Positions 1 to 8,672 of a DNA stretch of 64,000 nucleotides are shown piece by piece. A program made the translations under genes and the position numbers. The DNA lies in NCBI GenBank assembly GCA_964594365.1, contig CAZQMB010000001.1, positions 62,001-126,000 on the forward strand, read 5' to 3'. Every line of letters starts with the position of its first letter. The first letter of the stretch is position 1. Under the pieces are notes generated by a model. That model saw only the letters and a list, made by a program, of their open reading frames with translations. It searched no databases and was not told the DNA's origin. Source of the DNA: CAIUSP01 sp964594365. GTDB taxonomy: Bacteria; Actinomycetota; Thermoleophilia; Solirubrobacterales; 70-9.

Positions 1-761
1 ATCGAGTCGAGTGCCGCCTTGATCGGAATCGGGTTCGTAGTCACGCCGAGCGCCGTGTATAGCGGGCGGAGATCCTCGTCTTCGGACCTCGCAGCATCGA
101 GTTCGCCGGCTACCACGCTGTCGTAGATCGAACGCATACGGCGGCCGACGAGATGCGAAGCCACCAGGATCCCGCCGGTTCCCCCGGCTTCGAGACAGCG
201 AAGATAGGAGTCGTCGTTGCCCGCGAGGAGATCGAGTCCGGGTATCTGCTGGATCTCCTCGTCGTTCGCCTGCTTGACGGCGACCACGTTCTCGATCTCG
301 GCGAGTTCAGCCAAGAGGTCCGGAGGCATGTTGATCACCGCTCTCGATGGGATGTTGTAGAGGATCACGGGGCACTCGACCGACCCTGCGACGGCGCCGA
401 AGTGAGCGAGCAGTCCACGGCGATTCGGCTTGTTGTAGTAGGGACAGACGACGAGCACCCCGGCCGCACCCGCATCCGCCGCCGCCCTGGAGAGTTCGAC
501 CGAGTGCGCGGTGTCGTTGGAGCCGGTGCCACAGACGACCGCACACTCATCGCCGACCTCTTCGAGCACCGCTGAGAGCAGGGCGATCTTCTCAGAGTCA
601 TCGAGTGTCGGTGATTCACCGGTGGTCCCGGCGACCACGATGCCGTCGGATCCATTCTCGATCAGGTGACGGGCCACTCTCCGGGACGCGGCAAGGTCTA
701 CCGATCCGTCCGCCGCAAAGGGCGTGACCATCGCCGTCATGACACCCTCGAAGGTCGACAC
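1..761 (-). CDS. dapA: 4-hydroxy-tetrahydrodipicolinate synthase, partial (C-terminus beyond window)
   Basis: Condenses pyruvate with aspartate semialdehyde in the lysine/diaminopimelate pathway (cytoplasm). The reading frame is open from a GTG at 759-761 to the left edge, about 253 codons. Visible family marks are the N-terminal MTAMVTPF strand, the GTTGES substrate loop, the catalytic-tyrosine motif YYNKP, the Schiff-base lysine in VVAVKQAND, and the late motif GVTTNPIPIKAAL. An in-frame ATG at 738-740 is an alternative start. The start lies 3 bp after the amidase stop, so it is probably translationally coupled to the dapB-amidase pair. The last 40 or so residues are outside the window. Confidence 0.93.
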   Translation of the reverse strand, partial: MSTFEGVMTAMVTPFAADGSVDLAASRRVARHLIENGSDGIVVAGTTGESPTLDDSEKIALLSAVLEEVGDECAVVCGTGSNDTAHSVELSRAAADAGAAGVLVVCPYYNKPNRRGLLAHFGAVAGSVECPVILYNIPSRAVINMPPDLLAELAEIENVVAVKQANDEEIQQIPGLDLLAGNDDSYLRCLEAGGTGGILVASHLVGRRMRSIYDSVVAGELDAARSEDEDLRPLYTALGVTTNPIPIKAALDS

Positions 762-764
762 GGT

Positions 765-2237
765 TCAGCCCCGGCCCGCCGCATCGACGGCAGCCGGACG
801 TCGCTCGGACCACGGGTGAGCCGCCTCGAGCTCTGCGGCAACGCGAAGCAGGAGATCCTCTCTCCCGTACGGTGCGATCAGCTGGATGCCCACCGGAAGC
901 CCGCTCTCGCTCATGTGGAGAGGCAAAGAGATGGCTGGGTTGCCGGTCGAGTTGATCAAGGCCGTGAAGGCGCCCATGCTCTGAGCGCGCCTCATCGCCT
1001 CGAACGGGTCTGATCCCGCGGTCGGGAACTCCCCCAGGCGAGGAGGCGTTTCGGCCAGCGTCGGCGTCAGCATCAGATCGTGACCCGAATCGAACCAGTC
1101 CCCGAGCATCCGCCCTATGGCCTGATGCAACGTGACGGCGCCGAGGTACTCGGCACCTGTGACCGCCTTGCCCCGCTGCGCCATCTCCCAAGTGAGCGGC
1201 TCGACATCGTCCGCTCCGATCGAGCGTCCGGTGACCATCTCGAGCTGCTGGAAGGTGAGTGTCTGGCCCACATACCAGCGGGCCATGAAGGTCTGAGCGG
1301 GGTCCGGCAGACCGGAGGTTGCAGCGGGGGCTTCCGGGGTCTGCTCGTCGACCTCGTGGCCGAGATCGCTCAGCATCTTCGCCGCCGCACGAGCCGCGAG
1401 CTGCACCTCGGGATCCGGCTCGAGGTCGATGTACGGCGTGGTGGCGAGGCCGATACGCAAGCTCTCGTGACCGGCAGACAGTTCATCTCGGTAAGGGCGG
1501 CTGGGGGCAGGGGCCGTGTATGGATCCCCGGGTCCCATACCGTGCACGGCATCGAGGATGCCAGCCACGTCTCTGACGGAACGCGCAACCACCAGTTCCT
1601 CGACCAGGCCCGACATGGTGTCTCCCGCAAGGGGGCCTTGCGAGGTGCGCGCTCTCGATGGCTTGAGGCCCACTAGGCCGCAGCAGCTGGCGGGGATCCT
1701 GATCGAGCCACCGCCGTCGTTCGCGTGTGCGATCGGGACCACGCCGGCCGCGACGGCCGAGGCTGATCCACCGCTCGAGCCGCCCGGCGTGTGGTCGAGG
1801 TTCCATGGGTTGGCGGTCGCACCGTAGGCGAGAGGCTCCGTAGTCGGCAGGATCCCTAGTTCCGGTGTGTTGGTCTTGCCGATCGTCACCAGCCCGGCGT
1901 CGCGGAATCGAGAGCCAAGGTAGGTGTCGACGGGCGACCGGAAGTCCAAGCCCTTGAGGAACTCCATGCCCATGAACAGCGGTTGACCGGCTAGAGCGGC
2001 GCCCAAGTCCTTGAACAGGAATGGCACGCCCCGGAATGGACCCGCTGGTGCACCATCGGCATTCTCGACCGCCTCAGCGTAGAACTCGTGGATGATCGCG
2101 TTGAGTGCGGGGTTCAGTTCGGCCGCCCGCTCGACCGCAGCGGAAACGAGCTCCTTGGGGCTCAACTCCCCCGATTCGACTAGAGCGGCCTGAGCGGTCG
2201 CATCCAGCCAGCGCGTCTCGTCGGCAATGCTCCCCAT
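765..2237 (-). CDS. Amidase-signature family hydrolase
   Basis: 490-residue amidase of the Ser-cisSer-Lys class (GatA/AmiE/NylA-like). The amidase signature is complete: Lys76 in FLFKD, the Gly/Ser-rich stretch GGSSGGSA at 152-159, and the nucleophile Ser178 in GGGSIRIPAS. The C-terminal NPAISLPL and GLPVGIQLIAP blocks are also typical. Length fits a stand-alone amidase rather than GatA, and no gatB or gatC is nearby. Its start overlaps the dapB stop by one base (TGATG), and dapA follows after 3 bp, so it is expressed with lysine/DAP genes. The substrate is unknown. No signal peptide, so cytoplasmic. Confidence 0.9.
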   Translation of the reverse strand: MGSIADETRWLDATAQAALVESGELSPKELVSAAVERAAELNPALNAIIHEFYAEAVENADGAPAGPFRGVPFLFKDLGAALAGQPLFMGMEFLKGLDFRSPVDTYLGSRFRDAGLVTIGKTNTPELGILPTTEPLAYGATANPWNLDHTPGGSSGGSASAVAAGVVPIAHANDGGGSIRIPASCCGLVGLKPSRARTSQGPLAGDTMSGLVEELVVARSVRDVAGILDAVHGMGPGDPYTAPAPSRPYRDELSAGHESLRIGLATTPYIDLEPDPEVQLAARAAAKMLSDLGHEVDEQTPEAPAATSGLPDPAQTFMARWYVGQTLTFQQLEMVTGRSIGADDVEPLTWEMAQRGKAVTGAEYLGAVTLHQAIGRMLGDWFDSGHDLMLTPTLAETPPRLGEFPTAGSDPFEAMRRAQSMGAFTALINSTGNPAISLPLHMSESGLPVGIQLIAPYGREDLLLRVAAELEAAHPWSERRPAAVDAAGRG

Positions 2238-2920
2238 CAGTCCATCACGCTCTCGAGGCCTACCGTGAACCGGTCTTCGAGTGAGCCGATGCGACGAGCC
2301 GCAAGCAGGATCCCGGGCATGAAGCAGGATCGGTCCAGCGCATCGTGGCGAATCGTGAGGGTCTCTCCCTCGCCCCCGAAGATGACCTCTTGATGGGCGA
2401 CCAAGCCGGATAGCCGGACCGAGTGGATCGGAGCGGAGACGCTGCCTCCTGCAGACTCGATCATCTCCGCGGTCCTCTTGGCCGTCCCGGAGGGTGCGTC
2501 GAGCTTGGCCGGGTGGTGCATCTCCACGATCTCACCCTCCTCGAAGAATTTGGCGGCCTCGGCAGCGAACCGCATCATCAAGACCGCACCGATCGCGAAG
2601 TTCGGGACGACCAGACACCTCGACTTCCCCGAACTGGCCTCTATTCGTGCCCGGAGATCATCGAGATCGAAGCCGGTCGTCCCCACTACCGTGTCGACCC
2701 CCGCTTCGACCGCCTGAACGGCGTTCGTGGGCGCCGCGTCCGGGGTCGTGAGGTCCACCAACACATCTGCCGAGTCGATGGCGGCAACGAGGTCATCGCC
2801 CGTGCTGGGGTCTGCGCGGCCGACCAATTCCAGGCCCTCGGCGGAATCGATGGCGTCACAGGCTGCCGAGCCCATCCGTCCGGCTGCTCCGGATACGGCG
2901 ACTCTGACCTTCGCGCTCAT
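2237..2920 (-). CDS. dapB: 4-hydroxy-tetrahydrodipicolinate reductase
   Basis: Reduces the DapA product with NAD(P)H in the diaminopimelate/lysine pathway. The 227-residue protein opens with the Rossmann nucleotide motif GAAGRMG (11-17), has GTTGF at 80-84, and carries the active-site block EMHHPAKLDAPSGTAK (His135, His136, Lys139). Slightly shorter than the usual ~245-270. ATG start overlaps the M16 protease stop by 4 bp, and the stop overlaps the amidase start by 1 bp. The pnp-protease-dapB order is seen in other actinobacteria. Confidence 0.95.
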   Translation of the reverse strand: MSAKVRVAVSGAAGRMGSAACDAIDSAEGLELVGRADPSTGDDLVAAIDSADVLVDLTTPDAAPTNAVQAVEAGVDTVVGTTGFDLDDLRARIEASSGKSRCLVVPNFAIGAVLMMRFAAEAAKFFEEGEIVEMHHPAKLDAPSGTAKRTAEMIESAGGSVSAPIHSVRLSGLVAHQEVIFGGEGETLTIRHDALDRSCFMPGILLAARRIGSLEDRFTVGLESVMD

Positions 2921-4203
2921 GCCGCTGAAAGCTCCTCGCTCACTGCTCCGAGTGCGGTGCGGAAGACTCCCTCTTCCTTACCGATCGCAGCGGCCGAGAA
3001 GCGTTCCGGAGACATCAACTCCGCGGCTAGATCGGTGATCTCCTCCGAGGTAACCGCCTCCACCCTCTCGATCATCTCGTCGAGGGTGAGGATCGGCAGG
3101 TCGAAAAGGGTTGCACCGGCCAGGGCGGACATCCTCGCTCCTGTCGACTCCTGGGCCAACACGAGGCGGCCCTTGACCGTCTCCTTGACCCTTCTCAGTT
3201 CCTCTGCGGCCACCGGTTCACTGCTCAGTCGGGCGAGCTCGTCTCCCACGACCTGCATCGCCTCCGACACCCGGTCCTCCCTCGTCCCCACGTAGAGGCC
3301 GATCATCCCGGTCTCCCGGTAGGCGGCGACATACGAGCCGACCGAGTACGCGAGACCGCGCTTCTCCCTTACCTCCTTGAAGAGCCGCGACGACGAGGCT
3401 CCTCCGAGCAGGGTGTTGAGCACCCTGAGTGTGTACCGACGCTCGTCCGATCTGCTGAGGCCAGGGGCGCCGAGGCAGAGGTGGTACTGCTCGGTGTCCT
3501 TCGTCTGGAAGGCAACACCCTTCGGTCGCTCACTCGGCTCCGGGAGCGCGTGGTCGGCCTCACCAGGCGCTGCGGATACGAACCTCTCGGCAAGCGCGTG
3601 GATGTCGTCGTGATCCAAGTTGCCCGCAGCGGCCACCACGAGGTTCGGACCCGTGTACCGCTCCGCGTGATACGCCGCGATATCGGGAACGGGTATCCCG
3701 CCGATGACCTCAGCGCTTCCGATGATCCTGCGCCCAAGTGGGTGATCTCCGAAGAGAGCCTTGTCCAGTACGTCGTGGACCTTGTCCTGTGGCTCGTCCT
3801 CGTACATCGCGATCTCTTCGATCACGACCTGACGCTCTGAATCGACCTCGGCCTCGGGAAGCGTCGAGTGGAGCATCATCTCCGACATCAGGTCGAAGAC
3901 CTCCTCCGTGTGCTCGTCGAGGAAACGAGCATGTATGTGGGTCGTCTCCTTGCTGGTGGCGGCATTGAACGCCGCACCGAGCGAGTCGAACCTCTCGTTC
4001 AACTCGATCGCCGTGTAGCGCTTCGTGCCCTTGAACAGGAGGTGTTCGAGGAAGTGGGACACACCCGCCTGTTCGACGGACTCGTCGCGCGAGCCCGTCC
4101 TCACCCAGAGACCGAGCGCCACTGAGCGAACCGATGGAACGGCCTCGGTGACCACCCGGACCCCCGAGTCGAGCTCGGTGGTCCTGGTCGCCGATTCGCT
4201 CAA
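2917..4203 (-). CDS. M16 (pitrilysin/insulinase) family zinc peptidase
   Basis: 428-residue peptidase of the bacterial PepR/YmxG type. The inverted zinc motif HxxEH is at 50-54 (HFLEH) and the third ligand is probably Glu130 in VVIEEIAMYED. The C-terminal half is the usual inactive M16 repeat with the R/Y-type motif (EKRGLAYSVGSY). No signal peptide is visible, so cytoplasmic. The start is TTG, overlapping the pnp stop as TTGA. The substrate is not known. Placement directly downstream of pnp is widespread in actinobacteria and firmicutes. Confidence 0.93.
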   Translation of the reverse strand: MSESATRTTELDSGVRVVTEAVPSVRSVALGLWVRTGSRDESVEQAGVSHFLEHLLFKGTKRYTAIELNERFDSLGAAFNAATSKETTHIHARFLDEHTEEVFDLMSEMMLHSTLPEAEVDSERQVVIEEIAMYEDEPQDKVHDVLDKALFGDHPLGRRIIGSAEVIGGIPVPDIAAYHAERYTGPNLVVAAAGNLDHDDIHALAERFVSAAPGEADHALPEPSERPKGVAFQTKDTEQYHLCLGAPGLSRSDERRYTLRVLNTLLGGASSSRLFKEVREKRGLAYSVGSYVAAYRETGMIGLYVGTREDRVSEAMQVVGDELARLSSEPVAAEELRRVKETVKGRLVLAQESTGARMSALAGATLFDLPILTLDEMIERVEAVTSEEITDLAAELMSPERFSAAAIGKEEGVFRTALGAVSEELSAA

Positions 4204-6434
4204 CGCCTGCGCCCGCCCCTCTCGCGACCACGTCCGCCTCGGCGGTCGTCCCCGCCGCGACCACGTCCGCCTCCCGGGCCGTTGTCACCCGTACCGACGC
4301 TCGCAAGTTCCTCGGCTGACTTACCGGCGACATCCGGGTCCTCCGAGAGTCGCAGGCCGATCCTCCCTCTCTCCTTGTCGACCTCGACCACGGTGACGTC
4401 GATCTCGTCTCCGGCATTGAGCACGTCCTCGACCGCCCCCACTCGCTCGCCTGGTTTGACGTTCGAGATGTGGAGCAGCCCGTCGGTTCCCTTCTTGATC
4501 TCTACGAAGGCACCGAAGGTCGTCGTCTTCACGACCTTGCCCTTGAACGTATCGCCCACCTCGGCGTCCTTGGTCATGCCCTCGATTCGGTCCACGCATG
4601 CCTCCACGAGGGTCCCGGTCGGTGCATAGACCCTGACGGTTCCGTCATCCTCGACGTCGATCTCCGCCTCGAACTCCTCACACAGCGAGCGGATCGTCTC
4701 GCCACCCTTACCGATGACCATCCCGATCTTCTCGGGATCGATCTGCAGCGAGGTGATCCTCGGCGCGTGGAGCGACAACTGCTCCCGCGGACCAGTGATC
4801 GCCTCGGCCATCTTCCCCAGGATGAACTGACGGCCCTTGAGGGCCTGATCCAGCGCATCCCTCAGGATCTCGAAGGTGACTCCGGTGATCTTGATGTCCA
4901 TCTGCAGGGCGGTAATCCCCTCAGCCGTACCAGCGACCTTGAAATCCATGTCGCCGAGGTGATCCTCGACTCCGGCGATATCGGTCAGGACGATGTAGTC
5001 GTCCCCTTCCTTGATCAGACCCATCGCGACACCCGCGACCGGCGCACTTACCGGGACGCCAGCCGCCATCAGGGCCATCGAGGAGGCGCAGACGGAGCCC
5101 ATCGAGGAAGATCCGTTCGACTCGAGGGTCTCCGAGACAGCTCTGATCGCGTACGGGAACTCCTCCTCGTCCGGGATCGTCGCCACCAGGGCACGCTCAG
5201 CGAGCGCTCCGTGCCCGATATCACGACGCTTCGGACCCCGCATGAAACCTGCCTCGCCAACCGAGAACGGCGGGAAGTTGTAGTGGTGCCAGAACAGCTT
5301 GCGCTCCTGCAGGCCGAGGTTGTCGACCTTCATGTCCATCCGGGTCGTGCCGAGTGAGACGTTCGAGAGGATCTGGGTCTCACCACGAGTGAAGAGAGCG
5401 GAACCATGGACCCGTGGAGCCACGTCCACCTCGCACTCGATCGGTCGGATCTCGTCTTGAGCGCGTCCGTCCGGACGCTTCTTGTCGACGGCGATCCGCT
5501 TGCGGACGATGTCCTTCTCGATCTTGGCGAAGAGCGACTTCACCTCGGCTGCGCGGGCAGCGTCGGCGGCTTCGTCCCCGGTCGCCGGCGCGTACTGGGC
5601 AACCACCTGCTCCTCGACCGCTGCGACCGCGTCCTGGCGTGCGAGCTTCTCGGCGACCGAGGTCGCCTCGTCTATGGCCGCACCATGCGAACCCCTGATC
5701 TCGGTCATCAGCGCCTCGTCGACCTGAGGTGGCTCCATCTCCACCTTCGGCTTACCGGCCTTCTGCCGCAGCTCCTCGAGCGTCTCGCAGAGCCTCTTGA
5801 TCTCCGCGTGTGCGATGTCGAGGGCGTCGAGTATCTCCTGCTCGGAGACTCCGCTGGCCCCCGCCTCGACCATCAAGATCGCCTCCGATGTGCCGGCAAC
5901 CACCAGATCGAGGTCGAGATCTTCCTGGGATTCCTCGTCGGGATTGACGACGAACTCTCCGTCGAGCTTTCCGACGCGCACCGCGCCTACATGCTCGGCA
6001 ACGGGAACCTCGGAGATGGCGAGTGCCGCTGATGCACCGTTCATCGCGAGGATGTCATAGGAGTTGACGTGATCCACGGACATCGTCTGACAGACGAGCT
6101 GGGTCTCGCGGTGCCAACCCTTCGGGAAGAGCGGGCGGATCGGGCGATCGATCAGACGCGCCGTCAGGGTTGCCTTTTCACCCGCCCTGGCTTCACGCCT
6201 GAAGTACGAACCTGGGATCTTGCCGGCAGCGTAGTGACGCTCTTCGACATCGACCGTCAACGGCAGGAAGTCCACATCCCGGTCATTGCCTGCTGTCGCC
6301 GTGCAGAGGACCATGGTGTCCCCTGATCTGACAACTACCGCTCCGCTCGCCTGTCGGGCGAGTTTTCCGGTCTCGAAAGAAATCTCCTTGCCGCCAACCT
6401 CCAGCGAGACGCGGCTCACGTCGAACATGCTCAT
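4200..6434 (-). CDS. pnp: Polyribonucleotide nucleotidyltransferase (PNPase)
   Basis: Phosphorolytic 3'-5' exoribonuclease of the RNA-decay machinery. The 744-residue chain has two RNase PH cores (the second with HGSALFTRGETQ and SNGSSSMGSVCASSMAL), then a KH domain (IGMVIGKGGETI) and an S1 domain (FVEIKKGTDGLLHIS). It ends in an Arg/Gly-rich tail (GGRGRERGGRRR) that may bind RNA. Start ATG at 6434, with another ATG two codons in; a GAAGGG element lies upstream. A 98-bp leader separates it from the DsbA-like gene. Confidence 0.97.
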   Translation of the reverse strand: MSMFDVSRVSLEVGGKEISFETGKLARQASGAVVVRSGDTMVLCTATAGNDRDVDFLPLTVDVEERHYAAGKIPGSYFRREARAGEKATLTARLIDRPIRPLFPKGWHRETQLVCQTMSVDHVNSYDILAMNGASAALAISEVPVAEHVGAVRVGKLDGEFVVNPDEESQEDLDLDLVVAGTSEAILMVEAGASGVSEQEILDALDIAHAEIKRLCETLEELRQKAGKPKVEMEPPQVDEALMTEIRGSHGAAIDEATSVAEKLARQDAVAAVEEQVVAQYAPATGDEAADAARAAEVKSLFAKIEKDIVRKRIAVDKKRPDGRAQDEIRPIECEVDVAPRVHGSALFTRGETQILSNVSLGTTRMDMKVDNLGLQERKLFWHHYNFPPFSVGEAGFMRGPKRRDIGHGALAERALVATIPDEEEFPYAIRAVSETLESNGSSSMGSVCASSMALMAAGVPVSAPVAGVAMGLIKEGDDYIVLTDIAGVEDHLGDMDFKVAGTAEGITALQMDIKITGVTFEILRDALDQALKGRQFILGKMAEAITGPREQLSLHAPRITSLQIDPEKIGMVIGKGGETIRSLCEEFEAEIDVEDDGTVRVYAPTGTLVEACVDRIEGMTKDAEVGDTFKGKVVKTTTFGAFVEIKKGTDGLLHISNVKPGERVGAVEDVLNAGDEIDVTVVEVDKERGRIGLRLSEDPDVAGKSAEELASVGTGDNGPGGGRGRGGDDRRGGRGRERGGRRR

Positions 6435-6532
6435 CTATTCACTTTTCCCTTCACGCCGCCCGGTTGGCGACTCTTTTGCTTTCAGAACTCTCGTTCTCTG
6501 GTTGTCGCAGGTTACACACCCACACACGAGGT
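6435..6532 (-). promoter_or_regulatory. pnp 5' leader (possible autoregulatory RNA)
   Basis: A 98-nt gap in an otherwise tightly packed operon. On the minus strand it carries a small GNRA-type hairpin, AGAAC-GAGA-GTTCT, then an A/G-rich stretch and GAAGGG before the start codon. Several bacteria control pnp through leader hairpins, and an actinobacterial pnp leader motif has been described. I cannot match this region to a specific family by eye. Confidence 0.3.
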
Positions 6533-7030
6533 TCAGTTCCCGCATAGTTCGCTGAGCGCGCGATGCAAAGGCGGCGTCACCGCCACGCCTGAGACGAAGG
6601 CACCGGGTGTAGACGAGACGCCTGCGCGAACCCCGGACCTGAAGTCCCGCTGGACACGTTCCTCCACTTGCGGAGAGCGCCGATCCCGCTGGAAACGGTC
6701 GAGGTCGAGCCCCATCTCGCGAGCGGCCTCCCAGAGGTGGGGGTCGTCGGTCTTTCCTCGATCGGCGAACAGGCGATCGACGAAGGGCCAGAAGCCGCCT
6801 TGGAGACCCGCAGCTTCAGCTGCCGCGTGGAGGACGGGCGAGCGTGGATGCTGTGACGAGAGGGGGAAGTGTCGAAAGCAGATCGTCAGGGGAAGTTCCG
6901 AGATCCCCTGCCAGGTCGCCGCGCAGTGCGGACAGGCGAGGTCCACGTAGAGAATCACCTCCAGGCCTTCCCCTCGCAGATGGTCCTCGGGTCCGACCGG
7001 AGGCACCTGCGCACTTGTCAGGTCGGCCAT
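6533..7030 (-). CDS. DsbA-family thiol oxidoreductase-like protein (CPHC)
   Basis: 165-residue thioredoxin-fold protein. The active-site CPHC (Cys33-Cys36) sits at the end of the first strand (VILYVDLACPHC). A helical insertion follows, and the cis-proline loop (VSSTPGAFVSG) is near residue 142. CPHC is the classical DsbA dithiol, but there is no signal peptide or membrane anchor, so this is a cytoplasmic DsbA/FrnE-like member and probably not an envelope disulfide former. It lies 8 bp downstream of a peroxiredoxin, suggesting a functional redox pair. Confidence 0.85.
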   Translation of the reverse strand: MADLTSAQVPPVGPEDHLRGEGLEVILYVDLACPHCAATWQGISELPLTICFRHFPLSSQHPRSPVLHAAAEAAGLQGGFWPFVDRLFADRGKTDDPHLWEAAREMGLDLDRFQRDRRSPQVEERVQRDFRSGVRAGVSSTPGAFVSGVAVTPPLHRALSELCGN

Positions 7031-7038
7031 CCGGAGGC

Positions 7039-7488
7039 TCAGGGAGACAGGGCGTCGAAAATCAGGTTGGCGCCGGGAATCTCGAGAGGCGGTGAGTGAT
7101 GAACCCAGGAAACAGTGCCATCGGGCTCGATCAGGTAGAGACTACGGCTGGAGCAGCCGTAGTCCGGGGAGTAGGCACCGAAAGCGTTCGAAACCTCGCC
7201 TTTGGGGTGGAAATCGGCCAAGAGCGGCATGGACAGTCCGAGTTTCTCGGCAAAGGCGGCGTGACAGTAGGTCGAGTCGACCGAGACGCCAACGACCACC
7301 GCCCCAGCCTCAGCAAGATCCTCCTTGACTGATTCGTAGAGGGAAAGCTGATCGCTGCAGACGCTCGAGAAGTCACCCGGATAGAAACAGAGGACGAGTC
7401 GCTTCCCGGCGAAGTCCGACAGTTTCACCTCCTCCCCGTCCTGATTCGGGAGACTGAAATCGGGGGCGCTGTCCCCTGGCTCGATCAA
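7039..7488 (-). CDS. Peroxiredoxin (AhpE/Bcp type)
   Basis: 149-residue thiol peroxidase. The AhpC/TSA fold is clear: PGDSAPDFSLPNQDGEEV, then the peroxidatic cysteine Cys44 in FYPGDFSSVCSDQ, VGVSVDST, PLLADFHPKG, and the conserved Arg in SSRSLYLIEPDG. Other cysteines (Cys34, one in YCHAAF, one in YGCSS) could resolve the sulfenate, so a one-Cys or atypical two-Cys mechanism is open. It sits 7 bp after rpsO and 8 bp before the DsbA-like gene, its likely reductant partner. Confidence 0.92.
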   Translation of the reverse strand: MIEPGDSAPDFSLPNQDGEEVKLSDFAGKRLVLCFYPGDFSSVCSDQLSLYESVKEDLAEAGAVVVGVSVDSTYCHAAFAEKLGLSMPLLADFHPKGEVSNAFGAYSPDYGCSSRSLYLIEPDGTVSWVHHSPPLEIPGANLIFDALSP

Positions 7489-7495
7489 TTCGTCC

Positions 7496-7765
7496 TCAGC
7501 TACGGAGGTTGAGCTCGGATACGAGCGAACGGTAGGCCTCGAGATCGTTCCGCTCGAGGTACTTGAGGAGACGACGACGCTTCCCGACCAACTTCAACAG
7601 CCCTCGGCGCGAATGGTGGTCCTTCTTGTGGCCGCGGAGATGCTCCGTCAGCTCGTTGATCCGCTCGGTCAGCATCGCCACCTGGACTTCTGCCGAACCC
7701 GTGTCGGATCCGGACCGGCCGTATTTACCGATCAGTTCGTTCTTCTGTTCTTTGGTCAAACTCAC
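7496..7765 (-). CDS. rpsO: 30S ribosomal protein S15
   Basis: Binds 16S rRNA in the platform of the small subunit. I chose GTG at 7765 because it gives the canonical 89-residue protein beginning with SLTKEQKNELI. The reading frame continues upstream but only through non-conserved sequence. Family core motifs include GSAEVQVAMLTERI, HLRGHKKDHHSRRGLL and the RRRLLKYL end. A TAGGCT -10 box lies 13 nt upstream, inside the end of ribF. rpsO-pnp linkage is ancient; here two redox genes intervene. Confidence 0.97.
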   Translation of the reverse strand: MSLTKEQKNELIGKYGRSGSDTGSAEVQVAMLTERINELTEHLRGHKKDHHSRRGLLKLVGKRRRLLKYLERNDLEAYRSLVSELNLRS

Positions 7766-7778
7766 GGCTGCGAACCAT

Positions 7779-7806
7779 AGCCTAGGGAGAGGAAAATGCT
7801 GCACAA
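7779..7806 (-). promoter_or_regulatory. Putative rpsO promoter
   Basis: On the minus strand TTGTGC (7801-7806) and TAGGCT (7779-7784) are 16 bp apart and end 13 nt before the rpsO GTG. The ribF stop codon lies within the -10 hexamer. This predicts a nearly leaderless rpsO transcript. Confidence 0.5.
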
Positions 7807-8672
7807 GCCGTGCGAGCATCTTCCACGTCCAGCCTCATCTGCTCGATCAGCTCCTCTGCGTCGGAGTAGCGTCGCTCGCCCCGGAGCCTCTCGACGAAGG
7901 CAACCCGGAGCGGCTGCCCGTAGAGGTCCAGATCCTGATCGATCAGATAGGACTCGACCAGCAATCCCCTGCCGGTTTCGAAGGTCGGTCTGACCCCGAC
8001 GTTGACCGCTGCCGGGAACTCGTTCGCAAACGCGGCATAGACTCCGTGCCCGGGGCAAGCGAGATCGTTCGAAGGAACGATGTTCGCGGTCGGGAACCCC
8101 AACTCGCGGCCACGCTGATCGCCGGGAACCACCTCTCCTTCGAGCATGAACGGACCCCCGAGACAGCGTGCAGCCGCTGCCACATCTCCTGCAGCGACCA
8201 GCGCCCTCACCCTCGTCGACGAGACCGTCTCTCCGTCGACCTCGACCAACGGTGCGACCCTGGTTTCGAACTCTTGCCTGGATGCGAGCATCGCGGCGTC
8301 ACCCTCGGCGCCGGCGCCGAATCGGAAGTTCTCGCCGACAGAGACCCACTCGGCTCCGAGTCTGTCGACCAGCACCTGATCGATGAACTCGGCTGCGGTC
8401 AGTTTCGAGAACTCCCGGTCGAACGGGATCACGACCAACTCCTCCACTCCGAGTCCAGCCAGTACATCTCGCTTCATCTCGGCGCTCATGATCATCTTCG
8501 GAGCAGCCTCGGGCCTCAAGACGGCGAGAGGATGGGGATCGAAGGTCAGCACGGTGTCAGCGCCGTCGATCACAGCGCGATGACCCATGTGCACCCCGTC
8601 GAAGAAACCAACCGCGACCCTGCGGGGAGCGTCGGGCTCGGCCTCGGGCAGCGAAACCACGCGAATGCTCAT
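7782..8672 (-). CDS. ribF: Bifunctional riboflavin kinase / FAD synthetase
   Basis: Makes FMN and FAD from riboflavin. The N-terminal adenylyltransferase domain shows GFFDGVHMGH and LTFDPHP, then VSSTRVRALVAAGDV. The C-terminal riboflavin kinase domain carries GRELGFPTANI and the catalytic region LLVESYLIDQDLDLYG. Length 296 is normal. ATG overlaps the truB stop by 4 bp. The truB-ribF-rpsO order is a standard bacterial arrangement. Confidence 0.96.
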   Translation of the reverse strand: MSIRVVSLPEAEPDAPRRVAVGFFDGVHMGHRAVIDGADTVLTFDPHPLAVLRPEAAPKMIMSAEMKRDVLAGLGVEELVVIPFDREFSKLTAAEFIDQVLVDRLGAEWVSVGENFRFGAGAEGDAAMLASRQEFETRVAPLVEVDGETVSSTRVRALVAAGDVAAAARCLGGPFMLEGEVVPGDQRGRELGFPTANIVPSNDLACPGHGVYAAFANEFPAAVNVGVRPTFETGRGLLVESYLIDQDLDLYGQPLRVAFVERLRGERRYSDAEELIEQMRLDVEDARTACAAFSSP

